From positions 72,013,589-72,077,588 of the forward strand of contig OZ021733.1 of NCBI GenBank assembly GCA_963978545.1: a DNA stretch of 64,000 nucleotides, in the 5' to 3' direction. A program made the translations under genes and the position numbers. This DNA comes from Linyphia triangularis (Eukaryota; Arthropoda; Arachnida; Araneae; Linyphiidae). The notes under the pieces are model-generated. The model did no database searches and was not told where the DNA came from. It saw only the letters and a program-made list of their open reading frames with translations. Below, one piece after another: positions 22,804 to 33,690 of this stretch; position 1 is the stretch's first letter, and every line of letters begins with the position of its first letter.

Positions 22804-25191
22804 CCCAACTTTTTTTATACATGAAATTAAAAAAAGATGGTAAAAGAAAATAAAGGAAGTACAAATCTAATGATTCTTTTTATTAAGAAACTTGAAAAAA
22901 TAGTGGGATGTAGCAAATAATTTGATAAAAAAAATTCGGTGACTGTTTCCGATCATAATAAAAGTCATATGTTAATGTAATTATTAATATAATTATTATT
23001 GTCAGCAGTTTAATATTCAGCATGTAAAAACATTAAAAATAGACCGTCGCCAAAATGATGGACAAAAGATGTATGCACGAAATTAAGACTAAATATCAAT
23101 CTAGTTGAATGTAAAAAATAAAGTTATGTACATTTTCCTTAATATGATCACGTACGAATTACTAATTTTGCACTAAAATGCTAGAAATTCGATTGTTTAT
23201 GTTGATTGGTTTAGTTTCGCTGTGAAAAATGGTGCCGTCATCGAAATGATATAAGGTTCGGGGACACAGTAAAGAGACAGAATAAGTAAAAAAGACTAGT
23301 TTTTACAGAAAAGTTAGTTTTTTACTATTATTGAATATTTAGAGTTAATAATTTGCTAAAATTTTAAAAAGAAATGAAAATAATACAATACAAATGATTT
23401 TGCTTGATACTCGCTTCACATGGTCCTCATATTCAGTTTAAGCCTAATCGCTTCACAATGTAGAAAAGAAGTTTGTCATTTCGACGAAGTCTCCGGAATG
23501 AGCACCATCGCCTAAATGTCAAGATGCAATTTTCTATTAATTTCTTATATTATTTTGAGTTTCTTGATGATTTTTGAAGAAAAGAAAACGAAAGAGAGAA
23601 AAGGCTTGAGAATTTTGAACAAAATCCATTAATTTTCAAAATTTGTTAGCCGTTAATTAATTTTTCAAGTAAAGTGTAATTATCAAGAGAAATAGTATTG
23701 CATTCTCTTATAAATTGTCAAAAGTTTATGTGACGTTATACAAAATTTGTAAGAGGGATTTCTCATGGGGGACAAACTTTTATTTGACAAAAAATAAATC
23801 CAAAACCTTACAACCTCTCTGTGTTGTCCTTAAAATTTAATGTAAGCTTTCTTAAATATACAGGTGTTTAACAACACTAACACTTTTGTATGTGTGTTTT
23901 AGTTTTCTGATATACTGCTGTATGCAAATAGAGGCCCCATTAATCAACATCAGTTCAAAGTTCATGGTCAACTTCCTTTGCGTGGGGTGATGGTTGAAGA
24001 AACTGAACCTAAAATGGGTGTCACAAATTGTTTTACTATTTACGGAGGTAACAGAGCTTTGATGGTTGCTGCGAGGTAATATATTTCATGTTATATAGAA
24101 CATATAAAGATATATATTGTATTTTGAGTTACAGTTACTTTATTTAATGAAATATTAAGCATAATTTATAGAAAAAAGCATATACTATTTATAAAATATA
24201 AGCTTCACTAATGGATAGTCGGGGGTAGTAGAATAAGGGGATATATAAAATTTTAGTACCATACTTGACCTGAATTATATTTTGTTGGACATTTTGCCTA
24301 AGCTACATATATTGGTCATATTTAAATGAAGGTTAATTCTTATAAATTTTCAAATTGTTTGATTAATACTTAGCAAGTTTTGCTGTTACTTGTTTTTGCT
24401 GTAAACAGCCATGGAGTTTGGTTTTGGAGTAAAAATTTATTCCATGAGAATTTTCAGTTAGAATCTGAGAAAAATCTTGCTAAGATTGGGTGGCATCCAA
24501 TTGGTAACAAGAATTGAATTGAAAACAATTGGTACATATTTTAGAAGTTTAGGTAACAAAACTAGTTTTCAAATTCCATCCTAATATATTATTTTAAAGC
24601 AATATATGAATTTCATATAATCTTCCTGTACAAGAATTTCCTCTCTCAAAATTCATCCACTCCAGTTAAGTTTAGTATTTGATGGTTTTTTACTACTTTT
24701 TTTATTTTACACCACTTAAACACCTATAATAATACTAATTAATAAAAAAACACCTTAGCTACTAACCCCTTCTTAATCAATTTTTCTTCTTATTCCAATT
24801 TTGGTTCCAAAAAAAGCATAAGAGATTCACTAACCTCAGATTTACTGTCTCAATTCGGTATAATAGCCATTTTGACATGCAACTTTAACTGAAGGAAGCA
24901 AACATTATAAAAAAGTACAAACCAATTTACTGTGTCATACTCGACTTCTAAAGGACAGTGTATTTTTTAAAAATATAAAAGCAAGTAAGTAATCCTCAGT
25001 GTTCATAGTAATCTAGATATACCAGATTGAATGAATTGTACCTTTCCTCATTTAAAATGAGAATTAAAATGGAATGGACTAAGTGGCTAACAAGCTGTTA
25101 GCTTGGAAGTGATTAATTGAAATCTGTTGTCATAAACCTTTATAGAGTATTTGAAATGCAAAAGATTAGATAGTATGAAAAATGATGTTTT
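22804..25191. other. FARP introns around exon 23903-24075
   Basis: Outside the exon no gene is visible. At 23040-23520 short degenerate phrases (GTCGCCAAAATGATGG, CGTCATCGAAATGATA, CATCGCCTAAATG) recur and may be remnants of a repeat. Confidence 0.4.
23903..24075 (+). CDS. FARP: FARP exon: body of the first PH domain
   Basis: Phase 0 in, phase 2 out; acceptor TGTTTTAG, donor GAGGTAAT. It encodes FSDILLYANRGP, then QFKVHGQLPLRGVMVEE and NCFTIYGGNRALMVAA, i.e. PH strands 3 to 7. This aligns block by block with FARP1 (F-D-LLYTSRG, FKVHGQLPL-GM-IEE). The split serine codon is completed by the next exon. Confidence 0.95.
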
Positions 25192-25195
25192 TTAA

Positions 25196-25580
25196 CCCTT
25201 TATTTACTGACTCAACTTATAAGTCTCGTCAATTTTCTCATGCTACTGTATTCATTTACATGCTTCGAGACCCATTGGGACTTTAAAACCCACTGTTATG
25301 TTATGTCTTCAATTGGTGGATGGTAGCACAAGCTTATTTCTCTTTATATGCAAACACATGGACAAATTTCAATCTTCTTGACATCCATCTTTGCTTTCCT
25401 CGTCTTATATGCTTGTCTCTAGCAAGCTTCCAAAGTGAAATAAGCTAGTGTTGCTAACAATTGAAGAATGAACTTCATAGAAGTAGATTTCTTAGTCCCA
25501 ATGAGCCTCAAAGCATTTAAATTTATATGGTACCATGAGCAAACTGACAGGACTTAAAAGTTCCGTCAGTAAATAAACGG
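25196..25580. mobile_element. TTAA-flanked MITE (piggyBac-like), 385 bp
   Basis: The left end CCCTTTATTTACTGAC and the right end GTCAGTAAATAAACGG are inverted repeats extending about 35 bp. TTAA lies at 25192-25195 on the left; the right flank reads TTGA at 25581-25584, one change from TTAA. No ORF. It sits in a FARP intron just before the 25867 exon. Confidence 0.7.
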
Positions 25581-25866
25581 TTGACTGATTTTTGCTCGAT
25601 TACTAACTGAAAAAATAAGTTTTTCTCCTCTTTCATTCATTTCAAATTTTTAAATGGAGTTTTGTTTTTAAAGTGAATGATCTTTTAGAAAATAATAGAT
25701 TCCATAGTTTTATAAATATATTTTTCTCTCATTACCTTTTATTTTATTACTCATTTAGGTTCTACAACTGGCTAAATAAAGTTAATAATTATTTGAAATA
25801 CTTCTGAGATGTCTGAAATTTGGTTTCTGCCTTTGACTTTTATTTGTTATGTTACTTATGTTATAG

Positions 25867-25973
25867 TTCTGCTGAAGAGAGAGATAAATGGCTGAAAGAT
25901 TTAATTAGTACTATACAAAGTGCCAGAGAACCAAAAGATGATGCATTGTTTTACTCTAGTCTCCGTTCTTGCA
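25867..25973 (+). CDS. FARP: FARP exon: C-terminal helix of PH1 and linker
   Basis: Phase 2 in, phase 1 out; acceptor GTTATAG, donor GCAGTGAGT. After the split Ser the peptide SAEERDKWLKDLISTIQSA is the closing PH helix with its invariant Trp. It then enters a polar linker ending SSLRSCS. Confidence 0.93.
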
Positions 25974-27018
25974 GTGAGTATAACTCTTTAAAAATATTGT
26001 AAGAAATTATTTTTTGTAAGAAAAATTTTTGGAATTTTTAAAAATTTGCACTTAAAAATAATATTTTTGATTTTTTAAGTGTATACTTGACTTAGAACTA
26101 TTTAATACTGTACTGTAGAGTTACTCAAATTTTGAAATCAGTAAACAGGTAAGCATGAGGTTTTCGAGCATTGAAATTGAGCCATTGAGCATTGGTTCGT
26201 GCTCAGATCCAGCTCGATATGTAGAAGGTAGTCAGATTAGTGGGATGAATATTTGGCACCTGCATTCTTCTTGATAAATAAAGACTGAGTGTTGCTTTAA
26301 AAAGAATATTTGTTTTTCATTTTAGAATTGAAAATTATTACAAAATGCTACATTTTTGTTTAATAATATGATAATATTTTTATAGAAAATTCTAGAATGT
26401 GAAATTTTTTGTTTCTGCAGTGATATCTAGCATCAAACACTTTTAGCATGAGAAGTTAGTTTTCATTAAAAAAAATATTTAAGAAATTTCTTGTAGTTTG
26501 AATTTGTATATCGGAATTATGCCTGTAAAATATCACAAATTCAAATTTGTAAAAGGTAAATATATAAAAAAATTACTTGAATGCAAACCAAAATTAGAAA
26601 GTGTTCACTTAACTAGTCCCCTTCATAACAGATTTTTGAAATATTTAATTATGTGAATCCTGTATAGCGAATTCTAATATCAATAGCAGAAAGCCAACAT
26701 GACCAAAGGATTGCAAACTAGTGAAGTTTGAAAGACACACAGACAGGTCCTTCATGTATCTTGTCATCAAGTGTTGACACAAAACATTTTTTTCATCATG
26801 TCCTGTTGTTATCATTTTTGGACACTTTTAATCACCATTTTTCAAAAATAATTAATTGTATTTTTGGAAGTTTTGGTTTAATGCATGGATTCTACAGCTG
26901 TTTGTCTTTCAGAAAAATATTAACTTATGGCATTTTGCATATTAGGTGCAACTTCCCCTTTGTTTACCTATTGAATATTGTGCAGAAATACTAGGAAAAA
27001 GTTTGATGGCTTTTTAAA
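25974..27018. other. FARP intron, no gene seen
   Basis: AT-rich. The ORF at 26728-26994 has no recognisable motif. Confidence 0.4.
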
Positions 27019-27540
27019 TCCTTTATATTAACTTTGATTTTGTGTGTATGTTTGTCGATAGCGGACAAATTCGAGGGTCATTGTAAGGTTCGTTCGCTAA
27101 ATAAGATAAACTGCCAAAAAGAACAATCCAGGAGTAGGATTGGTAATCCTGGGTGGTGAAAGAAAAAAGAGGACTTGATACAGAAGAACTGAAGCGGAAG
27201 GAAGGCTTGAGAAGTCGTGTGCCTAGACATGTAAAATTTAAATGTAGTTGTGTAATTATAAAACTTTTAAAATTCACAATGGTAGCCTTTTTATTTTCAA
27301 TAAGCTTGATTAAAGATACCTGTGCATAGAAAAAACAACATGCACAAGGCAATTGGAAGATCTTTACTATCATCCAATCGGGCTGAAACTTGGCAGATAG
27401 ATTCAATGTTGATGCATTCTATCAAATTTTGGTGGTGTACTGTCACTAAAAGATCGCTTTTACGGAATACTAAGAAACCAACCAGTCACACTGAAATACC
27501 ATTGAACCGATCGTTGAAGAAACTCTTTCCTGTTGCCAAT
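27019..27540. mobile_element. Helitron-like non-autonomous element with one satellite unit
   Basis: Begins TCCTTTATATTAACTTTG, the same phrase that starts the element at 37823. It contains at 27361-27500 one degenerate copy of the 142-bp satellite unit found at 17470-18190 (CATCCAATCGGGCTGAAA). A TC start and internal tandem-repeat units fit Helitron-type elements, but no 3' hairpin or CTRR end was fixed. Confidence 0.45.
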
Positions 27541-28110
27541 AATAAATAAATAATAAAATTGTTTTAATTAGGATTAAAAAGATATTTGGATGTAAATGCA
27601 TAAATTAACATTAATTTTTAATGAATAAATTTTGAAAAGTAATTTACTGCATATTTTGCTGATAGAGCTGTTTTTAATATTTAAAATTAGATGCCAACAC
27701 CAAGCACACGCTGGTAACAGAAACGGTGCTTTGTTAATGAATATAAAAATTTATGATGGAAAGGATTTATCTTAAAAGCTTTGTTTTTATGGTTTATATT
27801 GTTAACCTTTTGGTCCTCCACAATTTTTCTCCTTCTTTCTACTTCTTGGTTTCCCTCAACCATTCTATCAATCTGCAAAGCCATTGGAGTTGGCTCTCCC
27901 CTTCCCCACACCCCTCTGAAATACCCACCTGCCTTGAAAAGCTAAGAATATAACCTTTTAAATATTTTGAAGATTACATTTTCAACATTCAAATTTATTT
28001 TTGAGAGTAGAATGTGACACTGGTTAAAAATTTTGTTGTACCTTTTTTTATACTGCATGTATTGTAATAAATATATTTAAGGCCCATTACTCTTAGTGTT
28101 ATTTTTATAG
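27541..28110. other. FARP intron, no gene seen
   Basis: The overlapping ORFs at 27687-27953 on both strands show no known motif. Confidence 0.4.
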
Positions 28111-28277
28111 GTTCAACAGAAGACATATTAGAACATTCAGATATCTTAAGAGCATCAGACATAGCAGCAACTAGTGCTTCCGCTAAACCTTATCAACATT
28201 TTTCTAATACAACAGTTCATGTTTGCTGGCATCGTAATACCACAGTTGGAAAAGAAGACTATCAAAAAGCTTTACTG
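28111..28277 (+). CDS. FARP: FARP exon: inter-PH linker and entry of PH2
   Basis: Phase 1 in, phase 0 out; acceptor TTTTTATAG, donor CTGGTAATT. The first half is a Ser/Ala/Asp-rich linker. The second half carries NTTVHVCWHRNTTVGKEDYQ, matching the FARP block NT-VHVCWHRNTSV that precedes PH2. The linker touches both PH domains in known FARP structures. Confidence 0.94.
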
Positions 28278-29140
28278 GTAATTGTGTAAAATATAAATTT
28301 TAAAATGTCATTTGATTATAGATATTTAGTATTTTTTAATGAATTTTTGAAAACAAATATTATTTTAAAGATAAACAAAGAATCTGACTGCTGAAGAACT
28401 AAAAATTAAAGAAATAATATGTAGCTATAAGTATAAGGATTTTAAAACAGTCAAAGTGGTTTTGCAGACATGGTTTTCAAGAAAATTGTCAATTATATCT
28501 CTTGGGAACCCATTTTTCTCCTTTTGTGTAAAACATTTAGTTTAAGAAATAAATCAAAGGAGTTGTTATAAGTGACAGTTCTCCGAAAGATAGTAGCATT
28601 TTATATTATCCTTTGAATATTTTAAAAATTTTATACTTGCACTTTTATTTCTCATTTTTGACCTTGCTCTTTCAGTTTTTTAAAAAAAAAGAGTTGTCTT
28701 CCTTATTATATTATTCATTGTGATCTTGAATAAATGGTTATGGTGTGTTCTCTTTCTTGCATATTAAGTAGTGTAATACTAGTTAATTCAGGGTAGTGTA
28801 TAGCCCTCATAATTATTAACCAACAAAAGATGACTACAAAATAATTATTCTGAAGTTTTTTCCTTCTTATAAAGTTTAGAGGCCTGCTTTTATTTAGTAT
28901 AGCTGAATAAACAAATTGGGGTATTCTTCCTATAAGCACTGATATGTCGAAGACTTATTTTAACATTTTAAACAATGCTATGATTATAAATTATTGCAAA
29001 AGGTTTTTTTTTGCCTCTTTATATCTAACTTTTTATATAAATAATGAGCTACTGTTTCACTAGAGTTTTATTTGTAGATAATTATATAAGCTGTTTTCTT
29101 ATGTGACCATTGACTTACACAAAAACATTTTATTTTTTAG
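28278..29140. other. FARP intron, no gene seen
   Basis: AT-rich, without recognisable repeats. Confidence 0.4.
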
Positions 29141-29248
29141 AATTATCTCAGTGGATATCTTCTGAGGAAATTTAAAAATAGCAGTGGGTGGCAAAAACTG
29201 TGGGTAGTTTTTACAAACTTTTGCCTTTTTTTCTACAAGTCTTATCAG
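29141..29248 (+). CDS. FARP: FARP exon: first strands of PH2
   Basis: Thirty-six codons in phase 0; acceptor ATTTTTTAG, donor CAGGTAAC. The peptide LSGYLLRKFKNSSGWQKLW followed by VVFTNFCLFFYKS is nearly identical to vertebrate FARP PH2 (LSG-LLRKFKNS-GWQKLWVVFTNFCLFFYK). This is the most conserved exon in the window and makes the family call secure. Confidence 0.97.
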
Positions 29249-29313
29249 GTAACAAATCATTTTAAGAATTAATAGCTATTAAAACTGAATTAAAAATACT
29301 GCCTTAACTTTTC

Positions 29314-29650
29314 AGTGCTTAAAAGCAAATGTCTGGCCTGCAGCAATGCCAACATTGAAGGTAGCCATCACTTAGTGTCTGGCCGGCAGTGTTTGGGTAA
29401 CATTTACTTACTGTTTCCCAGCAGAAATTGCTTGCAACCATCAATGATAAAGTTATGGCTTTGCAGATGCAGGTCAAAGACTGGTAGTCATTTCATCAGT
29501 GCCGTTGATTAACCAGAGATTTCTGGCCAGCATTGTTTTGACAGTATCACAGAACCAGCTTGCCTTACACACGTGCCACAAGCATGCCATCACTGGTTCA
29601 GTTAAAGCTAGCCTTATACGGTCGACAGCTCATTGGTGAACCGATAGGCT
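29314..29650. other. Unclassified G+C-richer block in an AT-rich intron
   Basis: This stretch has clearly more G and C than its surroundings, with short recurring phrases (GTCTGGCC, GCCAGCA, CTTGCCTTA / CTCGCCTTA). This suggests an inserted repeat. The 65-residue ORF within it has no motif. No terminal repeats were found. Confidence 0.35.
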
Positions 29651-30837
29651 CGCCTTATATATATGTATTGATGACCAAATGAGAACTTTAAGTATAGATT
29701 GTTTAATTGTAATAATAAAATGCAAAAATTTAATCAAAGCATTTTAAATTAAGTTTGAAATATATCTGCTGCATGGCAATTATTGGTTTTTATAAAACTA
29801 AATTTTAATGTGATTAAAAGAAAAATTCAGACACTTGGTTTTCAAATGCTACATTTTTCAAAAAAATAAAATCACATACAAAGTTTATATATTCACACTT
29901 TCGTACACTTAAATCAATTATGTATGAATTCTTGAACACAAGCTAGATTTATGCACATCATAATTCATGAGCAATTGAAGGGGTCTCTGCGAAGGACGTT
30001 GAATATAGTATTGAAAAATTAGGACAAAATAAGTAAAGTGCTGATGCTATAATTCTCCCCTACACATATATACAATACATACAACTAAAATCTACACAAT
30101 ATGGCAATGACATTATAGATCACTGTTATGGACATCCACATTTACCATGGAAATGACTTTTTCCTAATTTAAATAAAATTTTCTTTAATGAACTCTAATC
30201 TTGGAAGTAAATAGGAGTCGTAGTAACGATTTATCGTTTCTCACTCGGCATTTTTGCAATTATACATTGGAACAACGCTTATCTGTTTGTCTTAACAGAT
30301 ACTGGTCAGGAATTAAATTCATAAAATTAAAGAGTTATATTATTTGAATTAACCATACTGTTATTTATCCATACAAGATAAAATTAAAGATACACAAACC
30401 TTATTGTACAACTTGCGTGAAATTCTTTGAGAGCATGTTTGCAATTTTATAAAGTGTTACATTATGTTTATGTTGCAGAATCAATATCATTTAAGTATAA
30501 TAATAAATGGTTGCTGTGAGTAAGAATAAAAATAAAAATAATCATAAAAAGTACACCTGTTTCTTATCCTATTGGGCCAAATCTAATAGCCAATTTTGAT
30601 TTGTATTGTCCATATATTTTAATAAAATAAATAACTATTTTTTGACAGATGTACTACATGCATCTGGATTTTTTTTGCTTGGTATTAAACATATTACATC
30701 ATACTGTTGGTTGCAACTTTGGCACTTTAACAAGCGAAAATGGATTAGTTTTTTAAAAATGATTTGTCTATTTTTCAATGAAGTCATCATTATTCCTGAC
30801 AAATTTTGCACTTAAAAAGCATAGTAGCTTTTTTTTT
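29651..30837. other. FARP intron, no gene seen
   Basis: AT-rich. The ORF at 30606-30815 is not supported. Confidence 0.4.
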
Positions 30838-30960
30838 GTGATCGCTGGAGATTGATCGTGCAATCTTTGGTTTCCCAGCTGTATACTCTATCCACTAGAC
30901 AAAAGCGATCTCTGGTGTCTAAGAGTTGTATCTGTTATATGTACACGAGACCACCACACT
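30838..30960 (-). mobile_element. tRNA-derived SINE-like element
   Basis: On the minus strand, GTCTAGTGGATAGAGT fits a degenerate RNA polymerase III A box. About 35 bp later CGATCAATCTCC fits a poor B box, and an A-run follows at its 3' end (the T-run at 30831-30838). It does not fold as a tRNA gene with a usable acceptor. Confidence 0.4.
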
Positions 30961-31336
30961 TATATATACAATTAATAAAGTAAAATATATGGTTCACAAA
31001 TGCGATGTCTTTTTTAGCCATCTTACAATACCAAACAATAAGAGCACAAGAATACAAGCAAGCCATTAGACAGGCTACTATTAACTTATCCAAAAGCATT
31101 AAATGGTTCTATTATGTTAATGTTAATCAAAATTACACAAAACATATCGTAGCTGTTTTGTATTTCAGCATGTATCATTCGACTTGGATGCATTGTCTTT
31201 TGCAAACAGATTGCGAAAAAAAATATCACCTTTCATCTAATTCATATGTCTTAAATGAAATAAATCAGTAGTCAAACATTTTCAATTTATAAATTTAATA
31301 TATATTTAAAGTTCAGGTAAAGTTATAATAGAATAT
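30961..31336. other. FARP intron, no gene seen
   Basis: The 88-residue ORF at 31005-31271 shows no known motif and is not accepted as a gene. Confidence 0.4.
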
Positions 31337-31935
31337 CTAATGATTTTCCCGAGATCGCACCAGCCTAAAATTTAACAAAAAAAAATTTAAAAAATCAATC
31401 AATAAAACATGTACAATTAATAAATAGATGGCAGCCTGCACACGTTTGGGAAGACTTTCCAAAAATTTTTGATAGGTGACCATAGGAATTGCCTTCCAGG
31501 CGTCCATCACAGCTGAAGTGAGTGCTTGCAGTGAAGATGGTCGATTTGGCTGGTTACGTAATCTGCGCTCTAATTCGTCCCAAAGGTGTTCTATGGGATT
31601 TAGATCGGGGCTCTGAGAAGGCCAGTCCAGTTTTTGAACACCCATTTCGTCAAACCACGTCTGTGCAAGCCTCGATGTGTGAATGGAGCAGTTATACTGC
31701 TGGAAGAGAAATGGGCCTTCCCCAAAATATTGCCATAGAGTTGGAAGTGCAGCATTGTCCAGAATGTCCACATACATCTCAGAGTTCATGTTTCCAACCA
31801 CAGGAACTAACGGACCCAGGCCAAACCACGAGAAACGCCCCACACCATTATGCTTCCACCACCAAACTTAACAGTCGGCACAATGCAATCACTATAGAAA
31901 CGTTCGCCGGGCAACCGCCTTAGTTGTCAACCTCT
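31337..31935 (-). pseudogene. Tc1-like transposase, C-terminal half
   Basis: On the minus strand, a frame at 31920-31840 gives [10 protein letters not shown]. After a frame change the 31843-31337 ORF gives LFQQYNCSIHTSR, LDWPSQSPDLNPIEHLWDEL and LESLPKRVQAAI, the hallmark of Tc1 DDE transposases. The second catalytic Asp (normally QQDN) is Tyr here. The N-terminal DNA-binding half is missing. Antisense to FARP, in the intron before the 33169 exon. Confidence 0.9.
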
Positions 31936-32108
31936 GCCTGGAAACCAGACAGTAAAGAGAGATAAATCACCCTTAGTTTTGCAGGAGTCTATTCCCTGTC
32001 TCTCTAATTACCCCATTTGGAGGGGTGAAAATGGATTCTCGGGCGGGAACCCGGTCCCTAAGGGATATTCCAGAAAACTGCAGTGGGAACTAAAGAGTTA
32101 AGCTTTTT

Positions 32109-32886
32109 AAATTTAAAACGTGTTCTTGTATAGCCAGGGAAGTAATCTATACCTATAGTAAAGTGACTGTTAAATATTTTAAGACAGCTTACAGCACTTG
32201 TAGAGGCGGTTTATGGAATTACAAAAAATAATTAACAAACTTAAGGAATTTGGCCAAAAAGTCCAATTAGAAAAAATTTCACCATAATATGACAAAATCA
32301 CAGGAAAAAGTTTCATAAAGTTATCAGTAAAATTGACGAAGATATTCGTGATTGAAATTATGGACTTTTCGTGACTTGAAAAAAGGCTCGTCCTGAAATT
32401 AGAAACATGTTCCTTAGTGCTATTATACAGCTGTATAACACAGGAGAACAGGTTTCTCAATTTCAAGATGACTTCTTTTTAAAGTAACAAATAGTCCATA
32501 TTTTCAATCATGAATATCTCTGCCAATTTTACAGCTAACTTTATGAAACTTTTTCCTGTGGTTTTGCCATATTATTGTGAAAATTTTTATAAGTGGACTT
32601 TTTGGCCTATCTCCTTAAGTTTTTTAATTATTTTTGTAACTTCCATAAATTACGGCTAGAAGCGCTAGCGCTGTAAGCTGCCTTAAAATATTTAGCAGTC
32701 ACTTTACTATAGGTATATGTTACTTCCCTGTCTATATAAGAAAGCATTTTAAATTTAATCGCTGCTAGGGGAGCTGTAAGCTGTCTCAGAATATTTGTCG
32801 TAGTAACTTTACTATAGGTGTAAGTTACTTCCCAGGCTATATGAGACACCGTTTCAAATTTAAAAGGATATTAGGAAACACCCTGT
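32109..32886. repeat. Large foldback with arms of about 260 bp and a partly repeated right end
   Basis: The left arm (32109-32365) and right arm (about 32490-32755) are reverse complements: CCTATAGTAAAGTGACTG, AAGACAGCTTACAGC, AATAATTAA, GGCCAAAAAGTCCA and CAGGAAAAAGTTTCATAAAG blocks recur inverted. A second copy of the outer part of the right arm follows (32760-32860). The element ends AAACACCCTGTA, a CAGGGTG-type terminus like that at 14661. ORFs inside are incidental. Confidence 0.82.
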
Positions 32887-33168
32887 ATACTATAAACTGA
32901 ATTGTTAGAAAACTGAGATATCCTGTTATCTCTGGAACTGGTAGTACATTTGCAAATTAGGAAAATAGGATAAATATTAATCACATCTGATGTATTTTAA
33001 ATCTTAAATTGATGCACTTGGTATATGACATTTAAAATGTTCACTAAAACAATTATGCAACAACACTTAATTTTGCTAATACATTAAGAGAATTTTGAAA
33101 TATTGTATACATTCATGCATCTAAAGACCAATTTTAAAATTTTACAATTTGTTTTGTTATATTTACAG

Positions 33169-33320
33169 GATGATTTTCCACTAGCTAGCCTACCTTTAGT
33201 TGGCTATGCAATTACCCTACCCATTCCTCAGGATAACATAAATAAGGATTATGTTTTCAAGTTGCAATTCAAGAATCATATATACTTTTTTAGAGCTGAA
33301 AGTGAATATACTTTTGAACG
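33169..33320 (+). CDS. FARP: FARP exon: rest of PH2
   Basis: Phase 0 in, phase 2 out; acceptor ATTTACAG, donor CGGTAATT. It encodes DDFPLASLPLVGYAI, then NKDYVFKLQFKNHIYFFRAE and SEYTFE, matching FARP PH2 (D-PLASLPLLGY, KDYVFKL-FK-H-Y-FRAESEYTFER). The final Arg codon is split and completed by the A at 48600, across a 15.3-kb intron. Confidence 0.97.
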
Positions 33321-33690
33321 GTAATTTAAAACTCGTGTTTTTTCATTTGTTTTTTACTTTAGTTACTTTACTACCAGGCATTAGAATTCATTTTTATTTG
33401 AAATATATCACTTTATTGTCACGATAAATATATTTTTAAAACTACCCATCGTTCTATTGTTTTCTTAATTTCTTACAGTTTTTGAAAAGTACTTAAAATT
33501 CTCTTTTCATTAATACCTCTGTTGCTTTTGATTATATGGCAATAGAGTTAATACTTAATCGAAGATGGAAAAAATCTGCACAGAAATAGTTCTTTAGAGA
33601 TTTTTGTACAAGCATCTGGTTTATAGTGCTTTACATTGCTCGAAGTTGCTGAAACATTGTTATACAACATTGCTTATTCAGTGTTATTGA
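33321..33690. other. Start of the 15.3-kb last FARP intron
   Basis: No gene recognised. The left edge of the repeat copy that follows is not sharp. Confidence 0.4.

Noticed and set aside
26728..26994. 88-residue hydrophobic ORF
   Set aside because: T-rich sequence gives chance hydrophobic frames; no motif and no homologous context.
31005..31271. 88-residue ORF
   Set aside because: AT-rich intronic sequence, no motif, no splice context.
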